From: JAEUMD01 sp044222395
Lineage (GTDB): Bacteria > Pseudomonadota > Alphaproteobacteria > Rhizobiales > Hyphomicrobiaceae
Reading direction: 5' to 3'
Assembly: GCA_044222395.1 (NCBI GenBank)
Contig: JBGANK010000028.1
Location: forward strand, 1 to 39,981
Length of the DNA: 39,981 bases
The notes below the pieces were generated by a model that was not told where the DNA came from, did no database searches, and was given only the letters and a program-made list of their open reading frames with translations. Below are positions 25,747 through 34,162 of the stretch, one piece after another (the first letter of the stretch is position 1; each line of letters begins with the position of its first letter). A program made the position numbers and the translations under genes.

Positions 25747-26492
25747 CGCGCCGCTAACCGCTGGGACTTCGCGCGCATTTCGTCGGCGACGATGCGGCCG
25801 TCGGCCATGCGCAGGATACGCTCGCATCGCCCAGCCAACTGCTCGTCGTGGGTGATCAAGACGAGCGTGGCACCGCGGCTCTCGCGCAAGTCGAACAGCA
25901 ATTCGATGACGTGGCTGCCTGTCTTGCCGTCGAGGTTGCCGGTCGGCTCGTCGGCCAGCAGCAGGCGCGGGCGCGATGACAGAGCGCGGGCCAACGCGAC
26001 GCGCTGCTGCTCACCGCCCGACAGCTCGGCGGGAAAATGCTGCTCGCGCTTTTCGAGGCCAACTTCGGTCAGGAGTTCGCGCGCTACTTCGAATGCGTCC
26101 TGGCGGCCGGCAAATTCCAGCGGCAGGGCGACATTCTCAATGGCCGTCATCGTCGGAACGAGATGGAACGACTGAAAGACGATGCCAATGCTACGGCCGC
26201 GCACCTCGGCCAGCGCATCCTCGCTCATATTCGCAAAGTCCTCGCCGACGACGCAAACGCGGCCCGCGGTCGCCCGCTCGAGGCCGGCGAGCACCATCAG
26301 GAGCGAGGTCTTGCCGGACCCCGACGGGCCGACAATCGCAACCGATTGGCCTGGCGCTATCGTAAGTGACACGTCGCGCAGGATCTCGACGGCGCCGGCG
26401 CGGCTGGTCAGCGTCAATTGCAACCCCGACACGTCGATGATGGCGCCATCTTGCTTGTCGCTGCCGCCGGTGCCTGAGTGTCCGGTTGCCAT
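25743..26492 (-). CDS. ABC transporter ATP-binding protein (YbbA/LolD type)
   Basis: A 249-residue ABC ATPase. Walker A is GPSGSGKTS (about residues 55-63), the Q loop is GIVFQSFHLVPTMTAIENV, the signature is LSGGEQQRVALARAL, Walker B is LLLADEPTGNLD, and the switch His is in LVLITHDEQLA. The Q-loop and signature form is that of the LolD/MacB/YbbA group that works with FtsX-type permeases. I start at the ATG at 26492 (MATGHSGTGG); longer in-frame starts run to 26693 and would overlap the divergent esterase promoter. It is coupled to the permease by a four-base overlap. Confidence 0.94.
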   Translation of the reverse strand: MATGHSGTGGSDKQDGAIIDVSGLQLTLTSRAGAVEILRDVSLTIAPGQSVAIVGPSGSGKTSLLMVLAGLERATAGRVCVVGEDFANMSEDALAEVRGRSIGIVFQSFHLVPTMTAIENVALPLEFAGRQDAFEVARELLTEVGLEKREQHFPAELSGGEQQRVALARALSSRPRLLLADEPTGNLDGKTGSHVIELLFDLRESRGATLVLITHDEQLAGRCERILRMADGRIVADEMRAKSQRLAAR

Positions 26493-26702
26493 ATTGCCTG
26501 CCAAGTCTGGGCTCACTTGCTTTGTCACCTTTGGCGAAGAGGCATCCTGCGTGGAGCAACACCACACTTGCGGCGCTCCTTTGACATGCCTACCTGTCAG
26601 AGCAGGGCGATCGCACAACTCACCATGACAAGACAACCTGCATAGGGCCGAAACATGAACAATTGCTGTCGCGAAGGGGCGGCCACTTGCCACCGGCAGG
26701 TA

Positions 26703-27314
26703 ATGTCTCTACGCCCGATCATCAAGCTCATACTCATGATGGCGACGTTATTGCAGGTTTCCCATGCGATGGCTGCGGGTGTGACAAATCACGCTCCGAT
26801 CCGTATCGCGGCATTCGGTGACAGTCTGACCGCCGGTTACGGACTGAGGCCGGGCCAGGCATTTCCCGACATCCTGCAGGTGGCGTTGCGGGCGCGTGGT
26901 CACAGCGTCGAGATCATCAATGCGGGCGTATCGGGCGATACCACGGCAGCGGGCCTTGCGCGGTTCGACTGGGCGATCCCGTCCGACGCGGATGCCGTGA
27001 TCGTCGAACTCGGGGCCAACGACGCCCTGCGGGGTATTCCACCGCAGGAGGCGCGCGCCAATCTCGATGCCATTCTCTCGCGGCTCGACAAGCGCGGCAT
27101 ACCTGTAATGGTTGCAGGAATGCGTTCGCCTGAGAATTGGGGCGCGGACTATCGCGACCGCTTCGATGCGATATTCGCCGAACTCGCGGCGAAGCACGGT
27201 GCGCTCATTTATCCGTTCTTCCTCGACGGAGTCGCAACGAACCCCAAGCTCAATCTCGACGACGGGCTGCATCCCAACGCGCGCGGCATTGCGGCAGCGG
27301 AGGCGGCGCGGTGA
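26703..27314 (+). CDS. tesA: TesA-type SGNH lysophospholipase/arylesterase, C-terminus possibly short
   Basis: A 203-residue SGNH hydrolase with a signal peptide (LRPIIKLILMMATLLQVSHAMA). Block I AAFGDSLTAGYG holds the nucleophile Ser, block II is NAGVSGDTTAAGL, block III is VELGANDALRG, and block V DDGLHPN holds the catalytic Asp and His. These give a periplasmic TesA-like esterase/thioesterase. Only 12 residues follow the HPN motif start, whereas TesA proteins usually have about 25 with a final helix; see findings for a possible frameshift. The ATG at 26703 is preceded by GGCAGG; an in-frame ATG at 26655 is possible. Divergent from the ybbA-like ATPase. Confidence 0.87.
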   Translation: MSLRPIIKLILMMATLLQVSHAMAAGVTNHAPIRIAAFGDSLTAGYGLRPGQAFPDILQVALRARGHSVEIINAGVSGDTTAAGLARFDWAIPSDADAVIVELGANDALRGIPPQEARANLDAILSRLDKRGIPVMVAGMRSPENWGADYRDRFDAIFAELAAKHGALIYPFFLDGVATNPKLNLDDGLHPNARGIAAAEAAR

Positions 27315-27393
27315 TAATATTCACCACCCGGGTCCTAGTCCGGGCTAAGCTTCTCATATCCGGGTCATTGATCGAACGTGGGGGTTTACCGTC

Positions 27394-27975
27394 ATGCCGC
27401 GCCTCTTCGTCGGAATCGAGTTGCCCGATGACATCCGCCAACTCATCGGCAGCCTCAAGGCACCGCTGCCCGGCGTGCGCTTCATCGACAGCGACAACCT
27501 GCATCTGACACTGCGATTTGCAGGCGACATCGACAATGCACAGGCACGCGAACTCGGCCATGCCCTTGCCGGGATCGATCTGGCTGCGTTCGAAATGCGC
27601 CTCAACGGGCTTGGCACGTTCGGCGGAAAGGATCCGCGCACGCTCTGGGCCGGGGTGGAAGGGGACGCGGAGTTGACGACGCTGGCGCGGCAGTGCGAGC
27701 GCGCGGCGCGGATGGCCGGCCTGAAGCCTGAAGGTCGTGCGTTCAAGCCACATATAACCATCGCCCGGCTCAACAAGCCGCGGATCGATGCGCTGACGCG
27801 ATTCCTGACGCGGCATGGCCGGTTCGGCAGCGATCCGTTCGTGGTGAGCCGGTTCGTGCTGTTCTCGTCGAAGCCGCTGGTGGGTGGCGGTCCCTATGTC
27901 GTCGAGGAGGCCTATCCGCTGTCTGGCGCAGCGTGGGAGGCCTACGACGTGGGTGAGGGCGAGAGTGCGTGGTAG
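27394..27975 (+). CDS. thpR: RNA 2',3'-cyclic phosphodiesterase (LigT/ThpR family)
   Basis: A 193-residue two-histidine phosphoesterase. The paired HxT/S motifs are HLTL (about residue 42) and HITI (about residue 126), and the N-terminus PRLFVGIELPDDIR is typical of ThpR. Enzymes of this family hydrolyse 2',3'-cyclic phosphate ends of RNA to 2'-phosphates, and were first known as 2'-5' RNA ligases. The C-terminal FSSKPLVGGGPYVVEEAYPL matches the family end. It follows the tesA-type gene by 79 bases and is convergent with the DUF2865 gene. Confidence 0.92.
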   Translation: MPRLFVGIELPDDIRQLIGSLKAPLPGVRFIDSDNLHLTLRFAGDIDNAQARELGHALAGIDLAAFEMRLNGLGTFGGKDPRTLWAGVEGDAELTTLARQCERAARMAGLKPEGRAFKPHITIARLNKPRIDALTRFLTRHGRFGSDPFVVSRFVLFSSKPLVGGGPYVVEEAYPLSGAAWEAYDVGEGESAW

Positions 27976-28032
27976 CCTCGTCGCGCGGGGTGCTCGTCGC
28001 TCACAGCAGGGCAGGCTGATCAAAGACCCGGA

Positions 28033-28911
28033 TCAACGGCCATCGCCCGGCCAGACATACTTCGGTGATTGTCCCAATCCGAAGAAGCCGCCAGCGGGCT
28101 GATTTGATTCAGCGCGCGTGACCTTCGGGCGTGGATTGGTGTGGGGCCGCAGGTCTTCATTGAGCCGGACCGACCGCTCGCTGCGCGCACTTCTTGCAGA
28201 AACGCGATGGGTTGCCGCTTCACCGGCAGCGATGGTGGAGGGGACTTTTGATCGCTCGGCGGCTGGTTCATGCTGCTTCGCATCGGTATCGGTGGCGCTC
28301 GCCGCAACATGCTCGCCCACAACCGTCGGCTGGCCTTCGCCTTGTGCAACGGCCTTAGCCTCCTCTTGCGCATCCTTCAACGCATAGGAGAAATGGCGCA
28401 AGCGCTCGGATGCCGACCATGGCGGCGGCTTGCACGTGCATCCAGGCCGCAGCGCCTTTCGGTAGGCGAATGCGGTGTCGAGCGCGTCATAGCGCCGGCC
28501 CGTGAAGTCGACCATGGCGCCGGGATCGGTGCCGTCGTCATAGCCGTAGAACAGCTTGGCATCGTTGCCGCAGGTCGCCTTGCAGCGATCGGAATCGGCG
28601 GTCAGGTGCCGTATCGAGATCTTGTGACTGATCGGGAAGTAGTAGCCGTCGCACATGCGCACGCACATGGTGCGAACCTGGCCGCTGCCGCGCGGTGCGC
28701 GTTCCTCGTGCTCGTTAGTCTGGCTGTGCGACTGGGGAAGGTGCAGCGGAGCGCGATAGCTGGAAACCGGCGGCGGCAGTTGCGGCGGCGGCTGCGACTG
28801 TGGCGTGGTCCAGCCGAACAACTTCTGGAAAAAGGACTGTGCTGCTGCCGGAGTGGCTGCTGCAATTGACAACAGTACTGCGAGTGCGACCTTACGAACG
28901 AAGAGCAACAT
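28033..28911 (-). CDS. DUF2865 secreted protein, shorter paralogue
   Basis: A 292-residue protein with a signal peptide (LLFVRKVALAVLLSIAAATPAAAQ). It has a proline/glutamine-rich linker, then the DUF2865 core at about residues 80-175. The core has TMCVRMCDGYYFPIS, a CxxxC pair in RCKATC, and GCTCKPPPW, so six cysteines arranged as C-x3-C, C-x3-C, C-x-C. The tail is basic and low in complexity and ends PKYVWPGDG. DUF2865 has no known function; the conserved cysteines and signal peptide suggest a disulfide-bonded periplasmic protein, which is inference. I use the ATG at 28911 with AGTAGG upstream rather than the TTG before it. A longer paralogue lies just upstream. Confidence 0.85.
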   Translation of the reverse strand: MLLFVRKVALAVLLSIAAATPAAAQSFFQKLFGWTTPQSQPPPQLPPPVSSYRAPLHLPQSHSQTNEHEERAPRGSGQVRTMCVRMCDGYYFPISHKISIRHLTADSDRCKATCGNDAKLFYGYDDGTDPGAMVDFTGRRYDALDTAFAYRKALRPGCTCKPPPWSASERLRHFSYALKDAQEEAKAVAQGEGQPTVVGEHVAASATDTDAKQHEPAAERSKVPSTIAAGEAATHRVSARSARSERSVRLNEDLRPHTNPRPKVTRAESNQPAGGFFGLGQSPKYVWPGDGR

Positions 28912-29177
28912 CAAACCTACTCGGACGGCCCCATCTCAAGACGTCTTCGCCAAGAGCCCCGATTTCCGGTGCGCGCACATCAGTCGCGCCTTGGGCGAGC
29001 GGCGTTTCGGCCCCCCACAATGCCTTGAACTTGGCAAACAAATTCTGAATCGCCGAAGCGAAAGCCAAGTTGGGCATCCCGAACTTGGTCCAAGATGTCC
29101 TGGCGGCAGAAACGACAAAGACGTCGATTTGGCCGGAAGCGACCGACCTGCTCGCGCCTTCGTGGCGAGTGCGTCAA
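28912..29177. other. Intergenic region between the two DUF2865 genes
   Basis: A 266-base gap on the minus-strand side. Short frames cross it in all directions, but none has a ribosome site or recognisable sequence. It probably holds the promoter of the downstream DUF2865 gene, though I could not identify boxes. Confidence 0.4.
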
Positions 29178-30545
29178 TCAATAAAAGTTGCGAGCGAACG
29201 TGTCTTTGGCCGTGCCGCCTCTCGGCGCGTTGTGGGCATTACGGCCAACACCCCAAACGACTTTCTCGACAGGTGCGTTGGGGTAGAAATCGCGGCCTGG
29301 CATCATGAAGGCCGCCCGATCTCTGGCGAACCGTTCTGGCGCGCCGTTCTCGCTCGCAATTGCGACGCCCGACGCCCTTCTGCGCCAACCTGCCGAAGCG
29401 ACCTTGTGGCGCCCTTTTCGCAAAGCAAGTTTCTTGCTCATCGAGCGGCCGGCCTTGATCGAAGGCTTCGGCTCACCGTCGAACGTCGCTAAGGCGCGTA
29501 CCGGCAATGGCGGGGTCTCGGATGCGGCAGCTTGTTGTTGGGCTAACTGCGTCTGCTGCATGGAACCAATTGCAGCGGCCGCAGAACCGGCGGTCTCTTC
29601 CGACGCCGGCATCGCCACCTCCGCAAATCTCGAAAGCGCAGCAACGTCGATGCCATTCGCGTTCTTCCCGGTATCGATCGGAGCCGATCTGGTCCGCGGC
29701 CCAGAGGCAGGATCTGGTGCGGTATTCGCGACGGAGGAATTGGTGATCGGCGCAGGCTGTCGCTCTCCGGTGGAGGTTGCTGCTGCAAATTTCACGCGAA
29801 GCTTTTCCAACTCGGCTTGATCAACCGGCTTTCCGGCAGCGATGTCCGCCTCGACGGCATAAAGGCGATGGCGCTCACGCGATGCCATCTCCCAAGGCTC
29901 GGTGCGGCACGTGCAGCCATCAACCGAACCGCGACGGAACTGATAGGCTGTCGGAAGGACCACGTACGAGCGGCCGCTCAGATCCTTCATCGTCTCAGGC
30001 GAACCGCCAGGGTTGCGGAATACGAACAGCCTTGCTGGCGAGCTGCATTGCGATTCGCAGCGCGCCGCATCTGCCGCGAAGCGATCCTGAGTGGTTGAAA
30101 AGCTGATCGGGAAATATGCGCCATCGCAGAGGCGAACGCACATCGTCTTGTATGTCACGTGCTCGCCATCGTGCCAGGGTGTGGCGTCGTCCTTGGCGAT
30201 GTGCTCCGAAACCGATTGCTTCAGCTCTGCCATCTGATCCGCGCTGAGTACATCAACGATCTTCGGTGCGGTTCGTGCGTGCGGGAAGGTGGCAGCGCTC
30301 GCATTCGATGGTTGCGACAGATCCCACTTATCCGGAAGGGCGTTTGAAGCACGCGGCATGTCCGGCAGCGCGTCCTCGGTGGCATCTTCGGCCTCGAGGG
30401 CAATTGCATCGGCAACGGTCATGGCAACGCGGGCGCTCGACAAGGCGAGCGAGCCCAGCCCAAATCCGCCAACGCCCACCAATGCCAGGTAGGCGGCGAA
30501 ACTCAGAAGGGAACTGGACCCGGCACTTGCCCAAATCCGGCGCAT
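29178..30545 (-). CDS. DUF2865 protein, longer membrane-anchored paralogue
   Basis: A 455-residue protein. A hydrophobic N-terminal helix (about residues 11-40) is an uncleaved anchor or long signal. A polar stretch follows, then the DUF2865 core near residues 130-220: TMCVRLCDGAYFPISF, the CxxxC pair RCESQC, a loop with DLSGRSYVVLPTAYQFRRG, and GCTCRTEPW. The remaining ~230 residues are low-complexity, Ala/Gln-rich then strongly basic (KKLALRKGRHKVASAGWRRR). The six core cysteines match the neighbouring paralogue exactly in spacing type. Function is unknown. The start ATG at 30545 has no strong ribosome site. Confidence 0.85.
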   Translation of the reverse strand: MRRIWASAGSSSLLSFAAYLALVGVGGFGLGSLALSSARVAMTVADAIALEAEDATEDALPDMPRASNALPDKWDLSQPSNASAATFPHARTAPKIVDVLSADQMAELKQSVSEHIAKDDATPWHDGEHVTYKTMCVRLCDGAYFPISFSTTQDRFAADAARCESQCSSPARLFVFRNPGGSPETMKDLSGRSYVVLPTAYQFRRGSVDGCTCRTEPWEMASRERHRLYAVEADIAAGKPVDQAELEKLRVKFAAATSTGERQPAPITNSSVANTAPDPASGPRTRSAPIDTGKNANGIDVAALSRFAEVAMPASEETAGSAAAAIGSMQQTQLAQQQAAASETPPLPVRALATFDGEPKPSIKAGRSMSKKLALRKGRHKVASAGWRRRASGVAIASENGAPERFARDRAAFMMPGRDFYPNAPVEKVVWGVGRNAHNAPRGGTAKDTFARNFY

Positions 30546-30736
30546 CTAGGACACCGACACTTGCACTTAACTCCACGCACTCCGTTATCGCCCTAACGGA
30601 CGACATTGTCCATTACTCAGCAAGCCAATCGGCTTTATGCGGCTATTCAAGCCGGCTGCAATTCAGATTTCATTGGCGAATTCGACGCTTCGCAAACCTG
30701 AGCTGAACGCCGAGACTGGATAGTCTCATTCAGTGA

Positions 30737-31522
30737 CTAACGCGGTGCCAAGCGAATGGCTCCATCGAGACGGATGCTGCAGCCGTTCAGCATGACGTTT
30801 TCGGCGATTTGCACGACGAGATGTCCAAATTCGTCGGGATCACCTAAGCGCGTGGGGAACGGCACCTGCGCCGCCAGTGCGGTCTTGGCTTCGTCCGACA
30901 AGGTGTCGAACATGGGCGTGCCGAACAGGCCGGGCAGAATGGCGACGGCGCGGATGCCATCACGTGAGAGGTCGCGCGCCAAGGGCAATGTCATCGACAG
31001 GACGCCGCCCTTGGAAGCCGAGTAGGCGATCTGCCCCATCTGACCCTCTTCCGCAGCAACCGATGACGTCGAGACGATGACTCCGCGCTCGCCATCCGGC
31101 ATCAGCGGATCGAGCGTCATCATCCCGGCAGCCGAGCGGGACGACATGAGAAACGTCCCGATCAGATTGACCTCGATGACCTTGCGGAACGAAGCAAGGT
31201 CGTGCGCCTCCACCTTCCCGGTCTCCTTGACGCGGCGAACAGCGCGCTTGCCGACGACGACGCCGGCGCAATTGACGAGGATGCGTTCTTGACCGAAATG
31301 CGCGCGGGACGCCGCCAGCGAGGCTTCGACGCTCGCTTCGTCGGCGACATTGGTGTTGAAATAGGCGCCGCCGACTTCTGCCGCGATCGCCTTGCCGCCC
31401 GCTTCATTGAGGTCGAAGACGGCGACCTTGACCCCCTGTGCCGCCAAACGCCGGACTGAAGCCGCTCCAAGGCCGGATGCGCCTCCCGTAACAATCGCTG
31501 TTATCTTTCCATCGAGCTGCAT
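30737..31522 (-). CDS. Short-chain dehydrogenase, 3-hydroxyacyl-CoA dehydrogenase type II-like
   Basis: A 261-residue classical SDR. The NAD-binding motif is TGGASGLG (residues 12-19), the Asp in FDLNEAGG favours NAD over NADP, and NCAG is present. The catalytic set is Ser154, Tyr167 and Lys171 in SSVAAEEGQMGQIAYSASKGG. The pattern MTLPLARDLSRDGIRAVAILPG with LFGTPMF is that of the HSD10/type II 3-hydroxyacyl-CoA dehydrogenase group, so fatty-acid or branched acyl-CoA oxidation is likely. The start at 31522 (MQLDGKIT) is where similarity begins. A quinone-oxidoreductase gene lies upstream on the same strand, 222 bases away. Confidence 0.87.
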   Translation of the reverse strand: MQLDGKITAIVTGGASGLGAASVRRLAAQGVKVAVFDLNEAGGKAIAAEVGGAYFNTNVADEASVEASLAASRAHFGQERILVNCAGVVVGKRAVRRVKETGKVEAHDLASFRKVIEVNLIGTFLMSSRSAAGMMTLDPLMPDGERGVIVSTSSVAAEEGQMGQIAYSASKGGVLSMTLPLARDLSRDGIRAVAILPGLFGTPMFDTLSDEAKTALAAQVPFPTRLGDPDEFGHLVVQIAENVMLNGCSIRLDGAIRLAPR

Positions 31523-31744
31523 GATTGCCCCTGTACGTTTGTGCCCTGCGAATGTCCGTTCGCGTCCCTGCGGCGAGCAAATTCCCACTGCAATTTCAGA
31601 GCGCTAGAGTGCGCGCCTGCGTGAACCCAAGGTCCACCGACCAGATTCATTACGCGGTGCAGCATAGCGACGTAAAGGTATCGTCGGAATGTGCATTAAC
31701 GTCCCTGCACAAGAGGTTTCTGCGCTGGAGCAGCTGGCGCCCGC

Positions 31745-32719
31745 TCAGAGCTTCAAGACGACCTTGCCGATCGCCTCGCGCCGCTCGATGACGCCCAGGG
31801 CGTGCCTGATCTCAGCCAGCGGAAACGTGGCGTGGATGCGCGGTCGAAGCTTGCCCTCGGCAACCCAGGCGAGCAGGTCACGCATGTTCGCGCGGTGGCC
31901 AGATGGGTCGCGCTTGACCGCCTCGCCCCAGAAGACACCGCGGACGTCGCAGCCTTTCAACATCACAATATTGAGCGGCACTTTGGGAATGTCGCCGGCG
32001 GCGAAACCGACCACCAGATAGCGGCCTTGCCATGCGATCGCTCTGATTGCCGGATCGGCATATGGGCCGCCAACGCAATCATAGATGACGTCGACGCCGG
32101 CGCCACCGGTGGCGTCCTTGAGCGATTGCTTGAGGTCGCATTGGGCGTAGTCGACGAGAAGATCGGCGCCGTGGGACCGGGCAACAGCAAGCTTCTCGGC
32201 GGAAGATGCGACGGCGATGACGCGGGCTCCCATCGATTTGCCAATCTCGACGGCGGCCAGTCCGGCGCCTCCGGACGCTCCAAGCACGACAACGGTTTCG
32301 CCCGGTACAAGGCGCGCGCGATCGCGCAGGCCGTGGATCGCGGTGCCATAGGTGACGGCAATACCGGCTGCGACCTCGTCGCTCACCGCATCGGGAATGG
32401 GAACGCAGGCCTCGGCGCTGACGGCGACCTGTTCACGCGCACCGCCCCATCCGAGATAGCAGGCAACACGCGCACCCGGCGTCAAGCCCTCGACACCCTT
32501 TCCCAACGCCCTGACGACGCCGGCGATTTCACCCGAGGGAGAAAACGGCAGCGGCGGCTTGTGCTGGTACTTGCCGCGCGTGATGAGCGTGTCGAAGAAG
32601 TTGAGCGCTGCCGCGCGCACCTTGACCAGCACCTCGCCGGGGCCGGCCGTGGGCGGTTCGATGTCCTCAATCACAAGTGCGGCAGGGCCGTCCAGGGTTC
32701 TGCACAGAGCTGCCTTCAT
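31745..32719 (-). CDS. NADPH:quinone oxidoreductase family protein (zinc-free MDR)
   Basis: A 324-residue medium-chain dehydrogenase/reductase. It begins MKAALCRTLDGPAAL and shows LNFFDTLITRGKYQHKPPLP and FSPSGEIAGVV, the quinone-oxidoreductase signature. The NADP-binding turn is GASGGAGLAAVEIGKSMGARV. The zinc-ligand cysteines of alcohol dehydrogenases are absent, as expected for the QOR branch. The C-terminus PLAEIRHALGVIERREAIGKVVLK is typical. I start at the ATG at 32719, where similarity begins. It is divergent from the RNA methyltransferase gene. The real electron acceptor is not determined by sequence. Confidence 0.9.
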   Translation of the reverse strand: MKAALCRTLDGPAALVIEDIEPPTAGPGEVLVKVRAAALNFFDTLITRGKYQHKPPLPFSPSGEIAGVVRALGKGVEGLTPGARVACYLGWGGAREQVAVSAEACVPIPDAVSDEVAAGIAVTYGTAIHGLRDRARLVPGETVVVLGASGGAGLAAVEIGKSMGARVIAVASSAEKLAVARSHGADLLVDYAQCDLKQSLKDATGGAGVDVIYDCVGGPYADPAIRAIAWQGRYLVVGFAAGDIPKVPLNIVMLKGCDVRGVFWGEAVKRDPSGHRANMRDLLAWVAEGKLRPRIHATFPLAEIRHALGVIERREAIGKVVLKL

Positions 32720-33018
32720 CGGGGTCCACCTAGCGCAAGGGATGATGCGATTTGCGTTGGCGCGCCGATCGACGCTAGACCGTGCTCGTGGTTCGTTGAA
32801 GCACGAACACCGCCTAGTCTGTTGCTCTTGAGCATGTTCTTCACGCCGAACCGCTAACACTTCGGCTGAACATGCTCTATTGCTGCAGCCGACCGGCTGG
32901 CCAGCAAAAAGGCTTGCATTCGAACGGCCGGACCGCACAGAGCAGAACTCGCAGTGCTTGTCGAGCACCTTGTTCGAAACGTCGTTGCCATGTGCCTGCC
33001 GCTGGAGGAAACCCGCTG
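32720..33018. other. Divergent intergenic region carrying a palindromic repeat
   Basis: A 299-base gap between the quinone oxidoreductase (minus) and the RNA methyltransferase (plus). It includes the 48-base palindromic element at 32830-32877 and a smaller inverted pair GTTCGT/ACGAAC at 32791-32808. Promoters for both genes must be here but I cannot place them. Confidence 0.5.
32830..32877. repeat. 48-base palindromic intergenic repeat (REP-like)
   Basis: A perfect 10-base outer stem, GAGCATGTTC (32830-32839) and GAACATGCTC (32868-32877), encloses a 6-base inner stem, GCCGAA (32845-32850) and TTCGGC (32861-32866). The format, a GAGCATG...CATGCTC outer arm with an inner arm near CCGAA, is that of small dispersed palindromes I recall from many Hyphomicrobiales genomes. 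Only one copy is in this window. Confidence 0.72.
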
Positions 33019-33570
33019 ATGACGCCACCCAACTGGCCACCGACGCCGCGCGGCTATTTCGCGATCGGTGCGGAACGGATGTCCAAGGCGCTCAATCTTG
33101 GAAACCTGATGCGATCCGCGCATGGTTTTGGCGCCAGCTTCACTTTCACGGTGGGCGCGACCTATCAGGCGATTGAAGCACGGGCCGACACGTCGAAAGG
33201 TCAATGGCATCTGCCGCATTACAATTGGAAAAGCGTCGACGAGTTGGCGCTGCCACAAGGCTGCGTCCTGGTCGGCATCGAGTTGATTGACGCGGCGATC
33301 GATCTGCCGAGCTTCCGGCATCCCTTGAAAGCGGCCTATGTGCTGGGGCCCGAAATGGGCTCGTTGTCCGAGCCGCTCTTGAACAAATGTACGCATGTCG
33401 TTCGCATTCCGACGCGCTTTTGCATCAACGTGGCGATGGCCGGTGCCATCGTCATGTACGACCGCGTGCGCTCGATGGCCCATTTCGCCGACCGGCCGAT
33501 TCGCTCGGGCGGGCCTGATGCGGCTTCGTTGAAACACTTTGGCGGGCGAAAAAAATCCACGAGCGGGTGA
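33019..33570 (+). CDS. TrmH/SpoU-family RNA 2'-O-methyltransferase
   Basis: A 183-residue knotted SPOUT methyltransferase. Motif 1 is KALNLGNLMRSAHGFGA with the catalytic Asn and Arg, motif 2 is YVLGPEMGSLSEPLL and motif 3 is RIPTRFCINVAMAGAIVMYDRV. Here the usual asparagine-serine motif appears as CINVAMA. The target is tRNA or rRNA 2'-OH but is not determined. The start is ATG at 33019, eight bases after GGAGGAA (33004-33010), so a longer in-frame start at 32872, inside the palindromic repeat, is rejected. IalB-like gene follows 55 bases downstream. Confidence 0.9.
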   Translation: MTPPNWPPTPRGYFAIGAERMSKALNLGNLMRSAHGFGASFTFTVGATYQAIEARADTSKGQWHLPHYNWKSVDELALPQGCVLVGIELIDAAIDLPSFRHPLKAAYVLGPEMGSLSEPLLNKCTHVVRIPTRFCINVAMAGAIVMYDRVRSMAHFADRPIRSGGPDAASLKHFGGRKKSTSG

Positions 33571-33625
33571 CATTGCGAACATGATTCGGCTATAGGTTTC
33601 ACTCGCCCGAACGAGAACCGAAGGA

Positions 33626-34162
33626 ATGATGGACTGTCGAAAGATGATTCTGCGCTCCAGCTCCTGTCGTCCGCCCGTTGTCGCCGCGATCATCGCCGCG
33701 ATGTTTTTCGCGACAACAGCTCAAGCCGCAAAGCTCGTGGAGAAATCCGGCGACTGGTCGATGTTCGTGCATGATGCGGCGCAGAAGAAGATTTGCTTCA
33801 TCGCATCGCAGCCCGCATCGAGCGCGCCCGGCGACGCCAAGCGCGAGCAGGCGTTCTTCTACGTCTCGGCGTGGCCTAAAGATGGCGTCAAGTCCGAGAT
33901 TTCCGTACTGCTCGGCTATCCGATCAGGAAGGGCAGCGAGGTCGTCGTCAAAGTCGCCAACGCTACGTTCAAGCTGTTCGCCCAGGCCGACAAGGCGTTC
34001 ATTGCCGATCCGCAGGATGAGCTGAAATTGATCGACGCCATGAAGCGTGGCAGCTCGATGGAAGTGACGGGCGCGGCCGAAGCCGGCTTCGAGACCACCG
34101 ACAAGTATTCCTTGTCGGGCATCACTGCGGCGATCAAGAACCTCGACACCAAGTGTGAGTGA
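33626..34162 (+). CDS. IalB-like (invasion associated locus B) secreted protein
   Basis: A 178-residue protein with a signal peptide (VVAAIIAAMFFATTAQA) and an IalB-type domain. Visible features are SGDWSMFVHDAAQKKICFIAS, the FYVSAWPKDG strand, VKVANATFKLF, the short DELKLIDAMKRGSSMEV segment and a C-terminal Cys in LDTKCE. That cysteine could pair with the one in KICFIA. IalB was named for Bartonella invasion, but most family members are in free-living bacteria, so no virulence role should be inferred. AAGGA precedes the two ATGs at 33626 and 33629. Convergent with smr. Confidence 0.85.
   Translation: MMDCRKMILRSSSCRPPVVAAIIAAMFFATTAQAAKLVEKSGDWSMFVHDAAQKKICFIASQPASSAPGDAKREQAFFYVSAWPKDGVKSEISVLLGYPIRKGSEVVVKVANATFKLFAQADKAFIADPQDELKLIDAMKRGSSMEVTGAAEAGFETTDKYSLSGITAAIKNLDTKCE

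Noticed and set aside
23674..26175. An 833-codon plus-strand frame opposite the ABC permease and ATPase genes
   Set aside because: It is a shadow of two well-supported minus-strand genes with full ABC motifs, and its composition is typical of antisense frames.
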